64,000 nucleotides of DNA from Halomonas maura (GTDB taxonomy: Bacteria; Pseudomonadota; Gammaproteobacteria; Pseudomonadales; Halomonadaceae). The position numbers were made by a program, and so were the translations under genes. The first letter of the stretch is position 1, and the number at the start of each line of letters is the position of its first letter. Shown in pieces: positions 10,708 to 19,126 of this stretch. Under the pieces are notes generated by a model. That model ran no database searches. It was not told the origin of the DNA and was given only the letters and a program-made list of their open reading frames with translations. Where the stretch lies: positions 1-64,000 of the forward strand of contig NZ_JAUFPQ010000016.1 of the NCBI RefSeq assembly GCF_030409305.1, in the 5' to 3' direction.

Positions 10708-11721
10708 ATGAATACGCAAGAGATCGCCCAGGGCGAGGGCGCCGCTGCGGCCCGGCCCGAGGGCCGCCAGGGGCTCACCAAGCCGCTGCGTACCCTGCTC
10801 GACACCTCGGGGCTGATCGCCATCTTCCTGGTGCTGTTCGTGGCCCTGTCGGTGTTCATCCCCGACTTCCTGACCGGCCGCAACATGGTCGGGCTGCTGC
10901 TCTCGGTGACGCTGATCGGCACCATCGCCACCACCATGATGCTGGTGCTGGCGCTGGGCGAGGTGGACCTCTCGGTGGCCTCCATCGTGGCCTTCGCCGG
11001 GGTGGTCGCCGCGGTGGCCACCTCGGCCTCGGGCAGCGTGATCATCGGCGTGCTCGGCGGGGTGGTCGCCGGCGGCGCCGTGGGGGCCTTCAACGGCTTC
11101 GTGGTGGCGCGCTTCGGCATCAACTCGCTGATTGCCACCCTGGCGGCCATGGAGTTCGTGCGCGGCCTGGCCTACATCACCTCCGGCGGCGATGCGGTGA
11201 TGATCACCGTGCCGGCCTTCTTCGAGCTGGGCAGCGCCTCCTTCCTGGGGCTCACCCTGCCGGTGTGGACCATGATCGCCTGCTTCGTGATCTTCGGCGT
11301 GCTGCTCAACATGACCGCCTTCGGCCGCAACGTCCTGGCCACCGGCGGCAACGCCGAGGCTGCGGCCCTGGCGGGGGTCAACGTGCGCCGCCTGAAGATC
11401 ATCGTCTTCGGCCTGCAGGGCGTGGTTGCCGGCATCGCCGGGGTGCTGCTGACCTCGCGCATGGGCCTCGGCGACCCCAATACCGCGCTGGGCCTGGAGC
11501 TCGCCGTGATCTCGGCCTGTGTGCTGGGCGGCGTGGCGCTGTCCGGCGGCATCGCCTCGATCACCGGGGTGTTGGTGGGCGTGCTGATCATGGGCTGCGT
11601 GCAGAACGCCATGGGCCTGCTCAACGTGCCGACCTTCTACCAGTACCTGGTGCGCGGCGCCATCCTGTTGCTGGCGGTGATGTTCGACCGCTGGAAGCAG
11701 ACCCGTCGTTCACGAGCCTAG
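10708..11721 (+). CDS. araH: L-arabinose ABC transporter, permease
   Basis: A 337-residue inner-membrane permease with about eight to ten hydrophobic segments after a charged 25-residue N-terminus. The sugar-permease signature is visible: GEVDLSVASIVAFAGV, FGINSLIATLAAM and a C-terminal GVLIMGCVQNAMGLL. It forms the channel for AraF/AraG. The start follows GAGAGA. It is the last gene of araFGH; a hairpin and the lactonase gene follow on the same strand. Confidence 0.92.
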   Translation: MNTQEIAQGEGAAAARPEGRQGLTKPLRTLLDTSGLIAIFLVLFVALSVFIPDFLTGRNMVGLLLSVTLIGTIATTMMLVLALGEVDLSVASIVAFAGVVAAVATSASGSVIIGVLGGVVAGGAVGAFNGFVVARFGINSLIATLAAMEFVRGLAYITSGGDAVMITVPAFFELGSASFLGLTLPVWTMIACFVIFGVLLNMTAFGRNVLATGGNAEAAALAGVNVRRLKIIVFGLQGVVAGIAGVLLTSRMGLGDPNTALGLELAVISACVLGGVALSGGIASITGVLVGVLIMGCVQNAMGLLNVPTFYQYLVRGAILLLAVMFDRWKQTRRSRA

Positions 11722-11743
11722 TCAGCCGCTGCCCCTCGAGGCG

Positions 11744-11778
11744 CGATCGGCTCCCATGCTGCGGTATGGGGCCGATCG
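11744..11778 (+). terminator. Hairpin after araH (possible terminator or processing site)
   Basis: CGATCGGCTCCCAT pairs with ATGGGGCCGATCG (13 bases, one bulge) across a short loop. No T-run follows, so it may act as a partial terminator or RNA-stability element that separates araFGH from the downstream lactonase gene. Confidence 0.45.
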
Positions 11779-11810
11779 AACGTCTGGCATACCCGATCAG
11801 GAGTCCAACC

Positions 11811-12710
11811 ATGGCGGAACCCGTGTCCCGCGAGGTCGACGTCGCGCTCGCCCTCGACATGCACCTCGGTGAGAGCCCCGTCTGGTCGGTGGCCCGGCAG
11901 ACCCTCTACTGGGTGGACATCACCCCTGGCCATGTCTACGCCTGGCGCCCCGGGGGCGACGCGGCGCCGGTCCGACACGATCTCGGCAGTAGCGTGGGAT
12001 GCGTGGCCCTTACCGAGGAGGGGCTGTGGGCCGCCACGTCCCCGGGGCCGACACGGCTTCGTCTGCCCTCGGGAGAGCGCCGGGCCACCGCCGTCGCCAA
12101 CCCGGAGTGGGACCGCGGTCGCGGCCATCGCTTCAACGACGGCCGTGTCGACCCGGCCGGGCGGTGGCTGGTCGGCACCCTGGCCGCCGGGGCGGGGCAC
12201 GCCGCCCTCTATCGGCTGGAGAACGGGGAACTCGCGCCGCTGATCGAGGGAATCACGATCAGCAATGGCCTGGCCTTCAGTCCCGACGGGCGCTGGCTCT
12301 ATCACGCCGATTCGCCCCGCCGGCGGGTCAGGCGCCACGCCTATGCGCCACACACCGGCGAGCTGGGCGAGGGCGAGACCTGGGTCGATCTCGCCAGCCT
12401 GGGTCTTCCCGGCGTGCCGGACGGTGCCGCCGTGGACGTCGAGGGGCACTACTGGTGTGCCCTCTACGGCGGGGGGCGGGTCGTGCGGTTCTCGCCGCAG
12501 GGGGAGCCCGTCGCCGAGGTCGTGCTGCCGTGCCCGGCTCCCACCATGGTGGCCTTCGGCGGCGCGGCGCTGACCACGCTCTATATCACCACGGCGACCC
12601 AGGACATGGACATGCCGGCCCGGCGGCGCTCGCCGCTGGCCGGCAGCCTGCTGGCACTCGAGGTGACGACGCCGGGACTGGCGGAGCCGGTGCTGGCCGC
12701 ATTGCCCTGA
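11811..12710 (+). CDS. L-arabinolactonase / SMP-30-family sugar lactonase
   Basis: A 299-residue six-bladed beta-propeller lactonase of the SMP-30/gluconolactonase family. It would hydrolyse L-arabino-lactone to L-arabinonate, linking the dehydrogenase at 5744 to the dehydratase at 2067. Metal-site regions are visible: LGESPVW (Glu ligand) near residue 20, RFNDGRVDPAGRW near residue 106, ITISNGLAFSPDG (Asn ligand) near residue 150 and the late D-G-A in PDGAAVD. The start follows AGGAG. It is immediately followed by the convergent GntR gene. A xylono- or galactono-lactone substrate is possible. Confidence 0.88.
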   Translation: MAEPVSREVDVALALDMHLGESPVWSVARQTLYWVDITPGHVYAWRPGGDAAPVRHDLGSSVGCVALTEEGLWAATSPGPTRLRLPSGERRATAVANPEWDRGRGHRFNDGRVDPAGRWLVGTLAAGAGHAALYRLENGELAPLIEGITISNGLAFSPDGRWLYHADSPRRRVRRHAYAPHTGELGEGETWVDLASLGLPGVPDGAAVDVEGHYWCALYGGGRVVRFSPQGEPVAEVVLPCPAPTMVAFGGAALTTLYITTATQDMDMPARRRSPLAGSLLALEVTTPGLAEPVLAALP

Positions 12711-12738
12711 GGCCGATCGGGGGCAAGGGCGTGGCCGG

Positions 12739-13506
12739 TCAGGCCGGCTTCGGTGGCAGGTCCAGCTGACTGCCCAGGATGGCGTCGCCGGGGGCGATGC
12801 CCAGGGCGTCGGCGGTCCCCGCCAGGACGGCCTGGGCGGCGCGAAAGGCGGCGGCCGGGCGCCGGGCGCGAATGGCCTCCATCAGGTCGCGGTGGCGCTC
12901 CAGGCTGGCTTCCGGGTCGGTCGCGCTCTCGTTGGACATCTCGATCAGCATATGGATCGAGGGGCGCAGGATATGCGAGAGCTGGGCCCAGACGATGTTG
13001 TGGGTGGCCCGGAAGATGGCGACATGGAAGGCGATGTCGTAGTCGCTGTGCAGGCGCTTGGCATCCTGCCCGGAGCGATGCATCTCGCGCTCCATGCCCT
13101 CGAAGGCCTCCTCGATGGCGACCAGGTCCCGGGCGTTGGCGCGCCGGGCGGCGGTCATGCCCACGTAGGGCTCCACGTCGAGGCGAAAGGCCAGGATCTC
13201 GCGCTGGATCTCCGGGTTGGGGGCGGCGTAGCGGGTCATCCAGTCGGTGACCAGGGGGTCGAGGATGTTCCAGGCGTCGTACTCGCGCACCTTGGAGCCG
13301 TGCCCGGAGATGCGTTCGATGATGCCGACGTCGACCAGTTGACGCAGGTCGCTGCGCACCGCCGAGCGGTTGATCGCGAACCGCTCGGCGAGATCCACTT
13401 CCTTGGGCACGAAATCCCCGGGCTGGTAACGGCCGGAGAAGATCTCCCGGGCGAGGTGATCGGCGATGCTGGGGCGGGCGGTGTCCTGGCGGGAGCGAGT
13501 CGACAA
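12739..13506 (-). CDS. GntR-family regulator, FCD (FadR) subfamily
   Basis: A 255-residue repressor with an N-terminal winged helix (SIADHLAREIFSGRYQPGDF near residue 13) and an all-helical FCD ligand domain containing the metal-binding pattern FRLDVEP, D-x3-H and H near the C-terminus. The start is taken as TTG at 13506 because GGAGA lies six bases before it. A GTG at 13530 is in frame but lacks a ribosome site. A perfect palindrome, TATGTTCAACATA, lies 35 bases upstream and recurs at the TRAP/dehydratase promoter. It is therefore the probable regulator of the aldonate genes, with a sugar acid as effector (inference). Confidence 0.88.
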   Translation of the reverse strand: MSTRSRQDTARPSIADHLAREIFSGRYQPGDFVPKEVDLAERFAINRSAVRSDLRQLVDVGIIERISGHGSKVREYDAWNILDPLVTDWMTRYAAPNPEIQREILAFRLDVEPYVGMTAARRANARDLVAIEEAFEGMEREMHRSGQDAKRLHSDYDIAFHVAIFRATHNIVWAQLSHILRPSIHMLIEMSNESATDPEASLERHRDLMEAIRARRPAAAFRAAQAVLAGTADALGIAPGDAILGSQLDLPPKPA

Positions 13507-13540
13507 GGCGGGTCTCCACGAAATAACCACGATGCTAGCC

Positions 13541-13553
13541 TATGTTCAACATA
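13541..13553. promoter_or_regulatory. Perfect palindrome before the GntR gene
   Basis: TATGTT-C-AACATA is a perfect 13-base inverted repeat. Its core TTCAACATA recurs at 1922-1930 in the TRAP/dehydratase control region. It is the likely GntR autoregulatory operator. Confidence 0.65.
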
Positions 13554-13623
13554 CAGACAATGGCTGGTGATGGCGTGAGGCAAAGGGACCGGCTCATGGC
13601 CGGCTCGGCTGGCCGTGGCAGGA

Positions 13624-14526
13624 TCAGGGGTAGCGGCCCGTTCGGCGATTCTCGACCAGCACCTCGAGGATGGCGTTGGCCTCGCGCATGATCGGGGAGG
13701 GCGGCTCGCCGCGGCGCCGGCTGCACAGGATCGGGATGGTGATGTGGGTCTCCGCCAGGTAGACATAGTTGATCCCGTCGCGCTGCAGCCGGCGAACCTG
13801 CTCGGGCACCAGGGTGATGCCCAGGTCCGAGGCTACCAGCCCCAGGGCGGTCTGCATCTCGTTGGCCTCCTGGGCGACCTGCACCCGCAGGCCGCGGCGG
13901 CGGAACATGCCGAGCACGGTGTCCGCCATGCTCGGTCGCGGCGTGGCCGGGAACAGGATCAGCGGATACTCGGCCAGCTGCGCCATGGTCGGCGTGGTGC
14001 CCTCCAGCGGGTGGCCGTTGGGCAGCGCCGCCATCATCGGCTCCTCGAACAGCACCTCCTGCTCCACGTCGGGGTCGTCGATGCGCAGCCGGCCGAAACC
14101 GATATCGATGCGGCCGGCCTTGAGCGCCTGGATCTGCTCCACCGTGGTCAGCTCGGCGAGGGTCAGCTCGACATCCTCCTTTTGTCGCAGGCCGCGCACC
14201 AGCAGCGGGAGCTGACCGTAGAACACCGACGGCACGAAGCCGATGCCGAACAGCTGGCGCTTGCTGCGGGCGATGCGGCGGGTCCCCGCGACGGTGGTGT
14301 CGACCTTTTCCAGTATCTGCAGGGTATGCTCATGAAAGAACTGGCCCGCCGGGGTGAGGGTCAGTCCCCGGGGGCTGCGCTCGAACAGTCGGGTGCCGAT
14401 TTCCTCTTCCAACTGATTGATCTGCCTTGTTAAAGGCGGTTGCGACATGTGCAGCCGGGCGGCCGCCCGGGTCATGTTCAGTTCCTCGGCCGCCACGCAG
14501 AAGTAGCGCAGGTGACGAAGCTCCAT
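13624..14526 (-). CDS. catR: LysR-family activator of catechol degradation
   Basis: A 300-residue LysR protein that starts MELRHLRYFCVAAEEL, typical of the CatR/BenM group, with the helix-turn-helix at about residues 18-38 and an effector domain expected to bind cis,cis-muconate. It diverges from catBCA-benABCD. The start at 14526 has a GGAGGT ribosome site. That site lies inside an ATACC-N5-GGTAT repeat, so binding would also repress its own translation or transcription. Benzoate response as in BenM is an alternative, because no separate benR/benM gene is present here. Confidence 0.88.
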   Translation of the reverse strand: MELRHLRYFCVAAEELNMTRAAARLHMSQPPLTRQINQLEEEIGTRLFERSPRGLTLTPAGQFFHEHTLQILEKVDTTVAGTRRIARSKRQLFGIGFVPSVFYGQLPLLVRGLRQKEDVELTLAELTTVEQIQALKAGRIDIGFGRLRIDDPDVEQEVLFEEPMMAALPNGHPLEGTTPTMAQLAEYPLILFPATPRPSMADTVLGMFRRRGLRVQVAQEANEMQTALGLVASDLGITLVPEQVRRLQRDGINYVYLAETHITIPILCSRRRGEPPSPIMREANAILEVLVENRRTGRYP

Positions 14527-14527
14527 G

Positions 14528-14568
14528 ATACCTCCAGGGTATGGATAGCCACCAAAACCATATTGGTT
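14528..14568. promoter_or_regulatory. CatR operator region between catR and catB
   Basis: Two inverted repeats are visible: ATACC-TCCAG-GGTAT at 14528-14542, which resembles the known CatR recognition site, and AACCA-TAT-TGGTT at 14556-14568. The first overlaps the catR ribosome site, as expected for autorepression. The second faces catB. Confidence 0.7.
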
Positions 14569-14629
14569 CCTCTCCCCGGGCGCAATCAAACTGCCCAGCA
14601 TTCCTTCAGTTCGTAGCCCGGGAGCCTTC

Positions 14630-15748
14630 ATGTCCGCCTTGATCGAATCCATCGAGACGCTGCTGGTCGACCTGCCGACCATCCGCCCCCACAAGCTCTC
14701 CATGACCACCATGGCCCGCCAGACGATGGTCATCGTGCGCATGCGCCACAGCGACGGCGTGGAGGGCCTGGGCGAGGGCACCACCATCGGCGGCCTGGCC
14801 TACGGTCCCGAGAGCCCGGAGAGCATCAAGCGCAATATCGACGCCTACCTGGCGCCGCTGCTGATCGGCCAGCCCGCCGACAACCTCAACGCCCTGCGCG
14901 CCCGGATGGCCCGCCATACCCGCGGCAACATGATCGCCAAGTCGGCGCTGGAGACCGCGCTGCTCGACGCCCGGGGCAAGCGCCTGGGGCTGTCGGTGGC
15001 CGAGCTGCTGGGCGGCGCGCGCCACGCGCATCTGCCGGTGCTGTGGACGCTGGCCTCGGGGGATACCGACAAGGACATCGACGAGGCCTTCCAGCGCCTC
15101 GACGATCGTCGCCACTGTGACTTCAAGCTGAAGATCGGCGCCCGTGACCTGGACGAGGACGTGCGGCACGTCGCGGCCATCAAGGCGGCGCTGGGTGACC
15201 GGGCGAGCGTGCGGGTCGACGTCAACCAGGCCTGGGACGAGGCCACCGCGGTGCGGGGCATCGCGGCCCTGCAGGATGCCGGCATCGAACTGATCGAGCA
15301 GCCGATTCCCGCCCGCGAGCATGCTGGCCTGGTGCGCCTGGCCAACCGCTTCCGGGTGCCGATGCTGGCCGACGAGGCGGTGGCCGACGCCCGCGACGGC
15401 CTCGACCTGGCGGCGCGCGGCTTCAGTGGCGCCTTCGCGCTGAAGATTGCCAAGTCCGGCGGGCCAGTGGCGGCGCTGGAGCTGGCGCATCTGGCCCAGA
15501 CCGCCGGGATCGGCCTGTATGGCGGCACCCTGCTCGAGGGCACCCTCGGCACCGCCGCGTCCCTGCATGCCTGGTCGACGCTCGGCGAGCTGGCCTGGGG
15601 CACCGAGATGTTCGGCCCGCTGCTGCTCGAGGACGACATCGTCGCCGAGCCGCTGCGTTACCACGCGTTCGGCGTCGACCTGCCGGCCGGCCCCGGCCTC
15701 GGCATCGCCCTCGACGAGGACAGGCTCGCCCACTATTCGCGCAAGTAA
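14630..15748 (+). CDS. catB: Muconate cycloisomerase
   Basis: A 372-residue enolase-superfamily enzyme that converts cis,cis-muconate to muconolactone. It shows the family's KLKIG motif (two Lys near residue 165), metal ligands in DVNQ (about 198), IEQP (about 224) and ADEA (about 249), and a late catalytic Lys in ALKIAKSGG. The N-terminal MSALIESIETLLVDLPTIRP matches CatB proteins. It is the first gene of the cat-ben operon and is followed by catC 32 bases later. A halogenated-muconate variant is unlikely, given linkage to benABCD. Confidence 0.93.
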   Translation: MSALIESIETLLVDLPTIRPHKLSMTTMARQTMVIVRMRHSDGVEGLGEGTTIGGLAYGPESPESIKRNIDAYLAPLLIGQPADNLNALRARMARHTRGNMIAKSALETALLDARGKRLGLSVAELLGGARHAHLPVLWTLASGDTDKDIDEAFQRLDDRRHCDFKLKIGARDLDEDVRHVAAIKAALGDRASVRVDVNQAWDEATAVRGIAALQDAGIELIEQPIPAREHAGLVRLANRFRVPMLADEAVADARDGLDLAARGFSGAFALKIAKSGGPVAALELAHLAQTAGIGLYGGTLLEGTLGTAASLHAWSTLGELAWGTEMFGPLLLEDDIVAEPLRYHAFGVDLPAGPGLGIALDEDRLAHYSRK

Positions 15749-15780
15749 GCGTCCAGACCCCGATTCGGAGGAGGAGAGAC

Positions 15781-16071
15781 ATGCTGTTTCAAGTGGAAAT
15801 GACCGTGAAGCTGCCGCCCGACATGCCGGCCGAGCGGGCCGCCGAGATCAAGGCGACCGAGAAGGCCTATTCCCAGGAGCTGCAACGTGCCGGCAAGTGG
15901 CGCCACCTGTGGCGGGTCGCCGGCAGCTACGCCAACGTCAGCATCTTCGACGTGCAGGACAACTCCGAACTGCAGGAGATCGTCTCGAACCTCCCGCTCT
16001 TTCCGTACATGGAGATCCACGTCACCCCGCTGTGTCGCCACCCCTCGTCGGTCCGCGACGACGACAGCTGA
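15781..16071 (+). CDS. catC: Muconolactone delta-isomerase
   Basis: A 96-residue protein of the size and sequence of CatC, which isomerises muconolactone to beta-ketoadipate enol-lactone as a decameric ring. It begins MLFQVEMTVKLP and contains the conserved K-A-T-E-K and GKWRHLWRV stretches and the DNSELQEIVSNLPLFPYM region. The ribosome site is GGAGGAGGAGAG. The product is the point where the pathway leaves this window, because no enol-lactone hydrolase (catD/pcaD) is present. Confidence 0.95.
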   Translation: MLFQVEMTVKLPPDMPAERAAEIKATEKAYSQELQRAGKWRHLWRVAGSYANVSIFDVQDNSELQEIVSNLPLFPYMEIHVTPLCRHPSSVRDDDS

Positions 16072-16116
16072 CTCGACGCCCGAGTCCATCAGATACAACA
16101 ACACGAGGATGCCAGC

Positions 16117-17091
16117 ATGACCGTAAAGATTTTCGATACCCCCGAGGTCCAGGACTTCCTGAACACCGTCGCCGGCTTCGACCAGCAAGGCGGCAACGAG
16201 CGCGGCAAGCAGATCCTGCACCGCCTGCTCTCCGACCTCTATCGGCTGATCGACGACTATGACGTCACCCCGGAGGAGTTCTGGAACGCCGTCAGCCTGC
16301 TCAACGCTCTGGGCCATGGCACCCAGTTCGGCCTGCTGGCCCCGGGGCTCGGCTTCGACCACTACCTGGACATGCGCATGGATGCCGAGGACGAGGCGCG
16401 TGGCCTGGCCGGCGGGACCCCGCGCACCATCGAGGGTCCGCTCTACGTGGCCGGGGCTCCCGAGGTTCAGGGTCGGGGCCGCATGGATGACGGGCGCGAC
16501 AGCGACGGCGAGACCATGTGGTTGACCGGCCAGGTGCGTGACACCGACGGCAACCCGGTCGCCGGGGCCAGGGTCGAGGTGTGGCACGCCAACTCCAAGG
16601 GCGGCTACTCCTTCTTCGATCCGACCCAGAGCGAGTACAACCTGCGGCGCAGCATCATCACCGACAGCGAGGGACGCTACGCGGTGCGCAGCATCATTCC
16701 CTCCGGTTACGGCTGCCCGCCGGACAGCCCGACCCAGCAGGTGCTCGACCTGCTCGGCCGCCACGGCCAGCGCCCGGCGCATATCCACTACTTCATCTCG
16801 GCGCCGGGCTACAAGCACCTGACCACCCAGATCAACCTGGCCGGCGACCCCTACACCTTCGATGACTTCGCCTACGCCACCCGCGAGGAGCTGGTGGTCC
16901 CGGCGAACCGCATCGAGGATCGGGACGAGATCGCCAGGCGCGAGCTGGATGGCCCCTTCTCCGAGGTGACCTTCGATATCGAGCTGGCCAAAACCGACGA
17001 CCCCGAGCTGCAGCATCGCCACAAGCGGCCGCGCGCCAAGGAAGACGAGCAGGATCAGGCCAGCCAGCTGGCCGGCACGGCCAAGGTGTAA
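16117..17091 (+). CDS. catA: Catechol 1,2-dioxygenase
   Basis: A 324-residue intradiol ring-cleavage dioxygenase that opens catechol to cis,cis-muconate. Fe(III) ligands can be read as Tyr in PLYVAGAPE, Tyr in PSGYGCP and the two His of RPAHIHYF. The N-terminal helical dimerisation and lipid-binding domain is present. The Lys/Glu/Gln-rich C-terminus makes it slightly longer than the Pseudomonas enzyme of about 311 residues. It lies between catC and a strong hairpin that precedes benA. Confidence 0.94.
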   Translation: MTVKIFDTPEVQDFLNTVAGFDQQGGNERGKQILHRLLSDLYRLIDDYDVTPEEFWNAVSLLNALGHGTQFGLLAPGLGFDHYLDMRMDAEDEARGLAGGTPRTIEGPLYVAGAPEVQGRGRMDDGRDSDGETMWLTGQVRDTDGNPVAGARVEVWHANSKGGYSFFDPTQSEYNLRRSIITDSEGRYAVRSIIPSGYGCPPDSPTQQVLDLLGRHGQRPAHIHYFISAPGYKHLTTQINLAGDPYTFDDFAYATREELVVPANRIEDRDEIARRELDGPFSEVTFDIELAKTDDPELQHRHKRPRAKEDEQDQASQLAGTAKV

Positions 17092-17118
17092 CCGAGGCCC
17101 GTCTCAACCCGACGCCCA

Positions 17119-17143
17119 GGCAGGCCCGTGAGCCGGGCCTGCC
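17119..17143 (+). other. Strong hairpin between catA and benA
   Basis: GGCAGGCCCG and CGGGCCTGCC form a perfect 10-base stem with a five-base loop. No T-run follows, so it is more likely a stability or processing element, or a leaky terminator, between the cat and ben halves of the operon. Confidence 0.6.
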
Positions 17144-17176
17144 GGACACCAGAACACAAGACCGAGGATCTGGATC

Positions 17177-18544
17177 ATGACCACCAAGCTTGATCGTCTC
17201 GAACAACGCGTCCGCGGTGCCGTCGTCGACGACGCCGAGGCCGGTATCTTCCGCGCCCATCGCAGCATCTTCACCGATCCCGAGTTCTTCGAGCTCGAGA
17301 TGAAGCACATCTTCGAGGGCAACTGGCTGTTCCTGGCCCACGAGAGCCAGATCAGTGAGCCGGGCGACTACATGACCGTGACCCTGGGCCGCCAACCGGT
17401 GATCATCACCCGCGACAAGGCCGGCGAGCTGCATGCCCTGATCAACGCCTGTGCCCACCGCGGCGCCACCCTGTGCCGCAAGAAGCGGGGCAACAAGGGC
17501 ACCTTCACCTGCCCGTTCCACGGCTGGACCTTCAAGAACGACGGCAAGCTGCTCAAGGCCAAGAACGAGAAGACCGGTGCCTATCCGGAGGGCTTCAAGC
17601 AAGAAGGGTCCCACGACCTCAAGCGGCTGCCGACGTTCGAGAACTACAAGGGCTTCCTGTTCGGCAGCCTGAGCGCCGACGTGATGCCGCTGGCGGAGTA
17701 CCTGGGCGAGACCACCAAGGTGATCGACAACATCGTCGACCAGGCCCCGCAAGGCCTGGAGATCCTGCGTGGCACCTCCTCCTACACCTATACCGGCAAC
17801 TGGAAGCTGCAGGCCGAGAACGGCGCCGACGGCTATCACGTCAGCACCGTGCACTGGAACTACGCCTCGACCATGGACCGTCGCAACTACGACGCCGGCG
17901 GCACCCAGGCGGTGGATGCCGATGGCTGGTCGAAGAGCCAGGGCGGCTTCTACTCCTATGAGAACGGCCACATGATGCTGTGGACGCGACTGCTCAACCC
18001 GGAGGTGCGCCCCGTCTACAGCCGCAAGGACGAGATCGAGGCCGAACTGGGCGAGGCCCGGGCCGATTCCATCGTCAACCAGACCCGCAATCTCTGTCTC
18101 TATCCCAACGTCTACCTGATGGACCAGTTCTCCACCCAGATCCGGGTCTTTCGCCCGCTGGCCGTGGACAAGACCGAGGTGACCATCTACTGCTTCGCGC
18201 CCAAGGGCGAGTCGGCGGAGAACCGCCGCGTGCGCATCCGCCAGTACGAGGACTTCTTCAACGTCTCGGGCATGGGCACGCCGGACGACCTGGAGGAATT
18301 CCGCGCCTGCCACAACGGCTACCACGGCGAGCTGGCCGAATGGAACGACCTGTCGCGTGGCGCCAAGCAGTGGATCGAGGGGGCCGACGACAACGCCAAG
18401 GCGATCGACATGCAGCCGCTGCTGAGCGGGGCATCCCCGGAGGACGAGGGCCTCTACGTGCTGCACCACCAGCACTGGATCGAGGAGATGCTGCGCGCCA
18501 TCGACAAGGAACGCAGCCAATACATCGCCACCGCGACCGCCTAA
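17177..18544 (+). CDS. benA: Benzoate 1,2-dioxygenase, large (alpha) subunit
   Basis: A 455-residue Rieske non-haem iron oxygenase subunit. The Rieske ligands are C-A-H and C-P-F-H in CAHRGATLC and TFTCPFHGW (about residues 93-118). The mononuclear iron site is in the region of [15 protein letters not shown], with a later Asp ligand. With BenB and BenC it converts benzoate to the cis-diol. Linkage to benD and catA favours benzoate over toluate or anthranilate. The ribosome site is GAGGAT. It is the first ben gene after the catA hairpin. Confidence 0.94.
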   Translation: MTTKLDRLEQRVRGAVVDDAEAGIFRAHRSIFTDPEFFELEMKHIFEGNWLFLAHESQISEPGDYMTVTLGRQPVIITRDKAGELHALINACAHRGATLCRKKRGNKGTFTCPFHGWTFKNDGKLLKAKNEKTGAYPEGFKQEGSHDLKRLPTFENYKGFLFGSLSADVMPLAEYLGETTKVIDNIVDQAPQGLEILRGTSSYTYTGNWKLQAENGADGYHVSTVHWNYASTMDRRNYDAGGTQAVDADGWSKSQGGFYSYENGHMMLWTRLLNPEVRPVYSRKDEIEAELGEARADSIVNQTRNLCLYPNVYLMDQFSTQIRVFRPLAVDKTEVTIYCFAPKGESAENRRVRIRQYEDFFNVSGMGTPDDLEEFRACHNGYHGELAEWNDLSRGAKQWIEGADDNAKAIDMQPLLSGASPEDEGLYVLHHQHWIEEMLRAIDKERSQYIATATA

Positions 18545-18577
18545 GCGCCCAGCGACCGTGAAGAGGGGAGAGAGACC

Positions 18578-19069
18578 ATGAGCAGCAACTATCAGGATAT
18601 TCAGGCCTTCATCCATCGCGAGGCGCGCCTGCTCGACGACCGCCAGTGGGACGAGTGGCTCGAGTGCTACCGCCAGGACGCGGTGTTCTGGATGCCGGCC
18701 TGGGACGACGACGACCGACTGACCGAGGACCCGCAGAGCGAGATCTCGCTGATCTACTACCCGAGCCGCGAGGGGCTCGAGGACCGTGTCTACCGGATCA
18801 AGACCGAGCGCTCCGGGGCCACCAGCATTCCCGAGCCGCGCACCACGCACCTGATCAGCAACCTGGAGGTGCTGGGGCAGGAGGGCGACGAGGTGAAGCT
18901 GCGCTTCAACTGGCACACCCTCAGCCACCGCTACCAGCAGACCAACCAGTACTTCGGGACGTCCTTCTACACCCTGGACGTGTCCGGCGAGACACCGCTG
19001 ATCACCGACAAGAAGGTGGTGCTGAACAACGACTACATCCACCAGGTCATCGACGTCTATCACATCTGA
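18578..19069 (+). CDS. benB: Benzoate 1,2-dioxygenase, small (beta) subunit
   Basis: A 163-residue subunit of the ring-hydroxylating dioxygenase beta family with a cone-shaped SnoaL/NTF2-like fold. It begins with the typical IQAFIHREARLLDDRQWDEW and has the conserved WMPAWDDDD stretch. It carries no cofactor and supports the BenA trimer. The ribosome site GGGGAGAGAG precedes the ATG. A hairpin (19077-19100) separates it from benC. Confidence 0.94.
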   Translation: MSSNYQDIQAFIHREARLLDDRQWDEWLECYRQDAVFWMPAWDDDDRLTEDPQSEISLIYYPSREGLEDRVYRIKTERSGATSIPEPRTTHLISNLEVLGQEGDEVKLRFNWHTLSHRYQQTNQYFGTSFYTLDVSGETPLITDKKVVLNNDYIHQVIDVYHI

Positions 19070-19076
19070 TGACGCC

Positions 19077-19100
19077 GGGGCCGGGACAAGCACCGGCCCC
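19077..19100 (+). other. Hairpin between benB and benC
   Basis: GGGGCCGG at 19077-19084 pairs perfectly with CCGGCCCC at 19093-19100 across an eight-base loop. It is the second stem-loop within the cat-ben operon and lacks a T-run. Confidence 0.5.
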
Positions 19101-19126
19101 CGACACCGGTGCGGAGGAGAACGACC

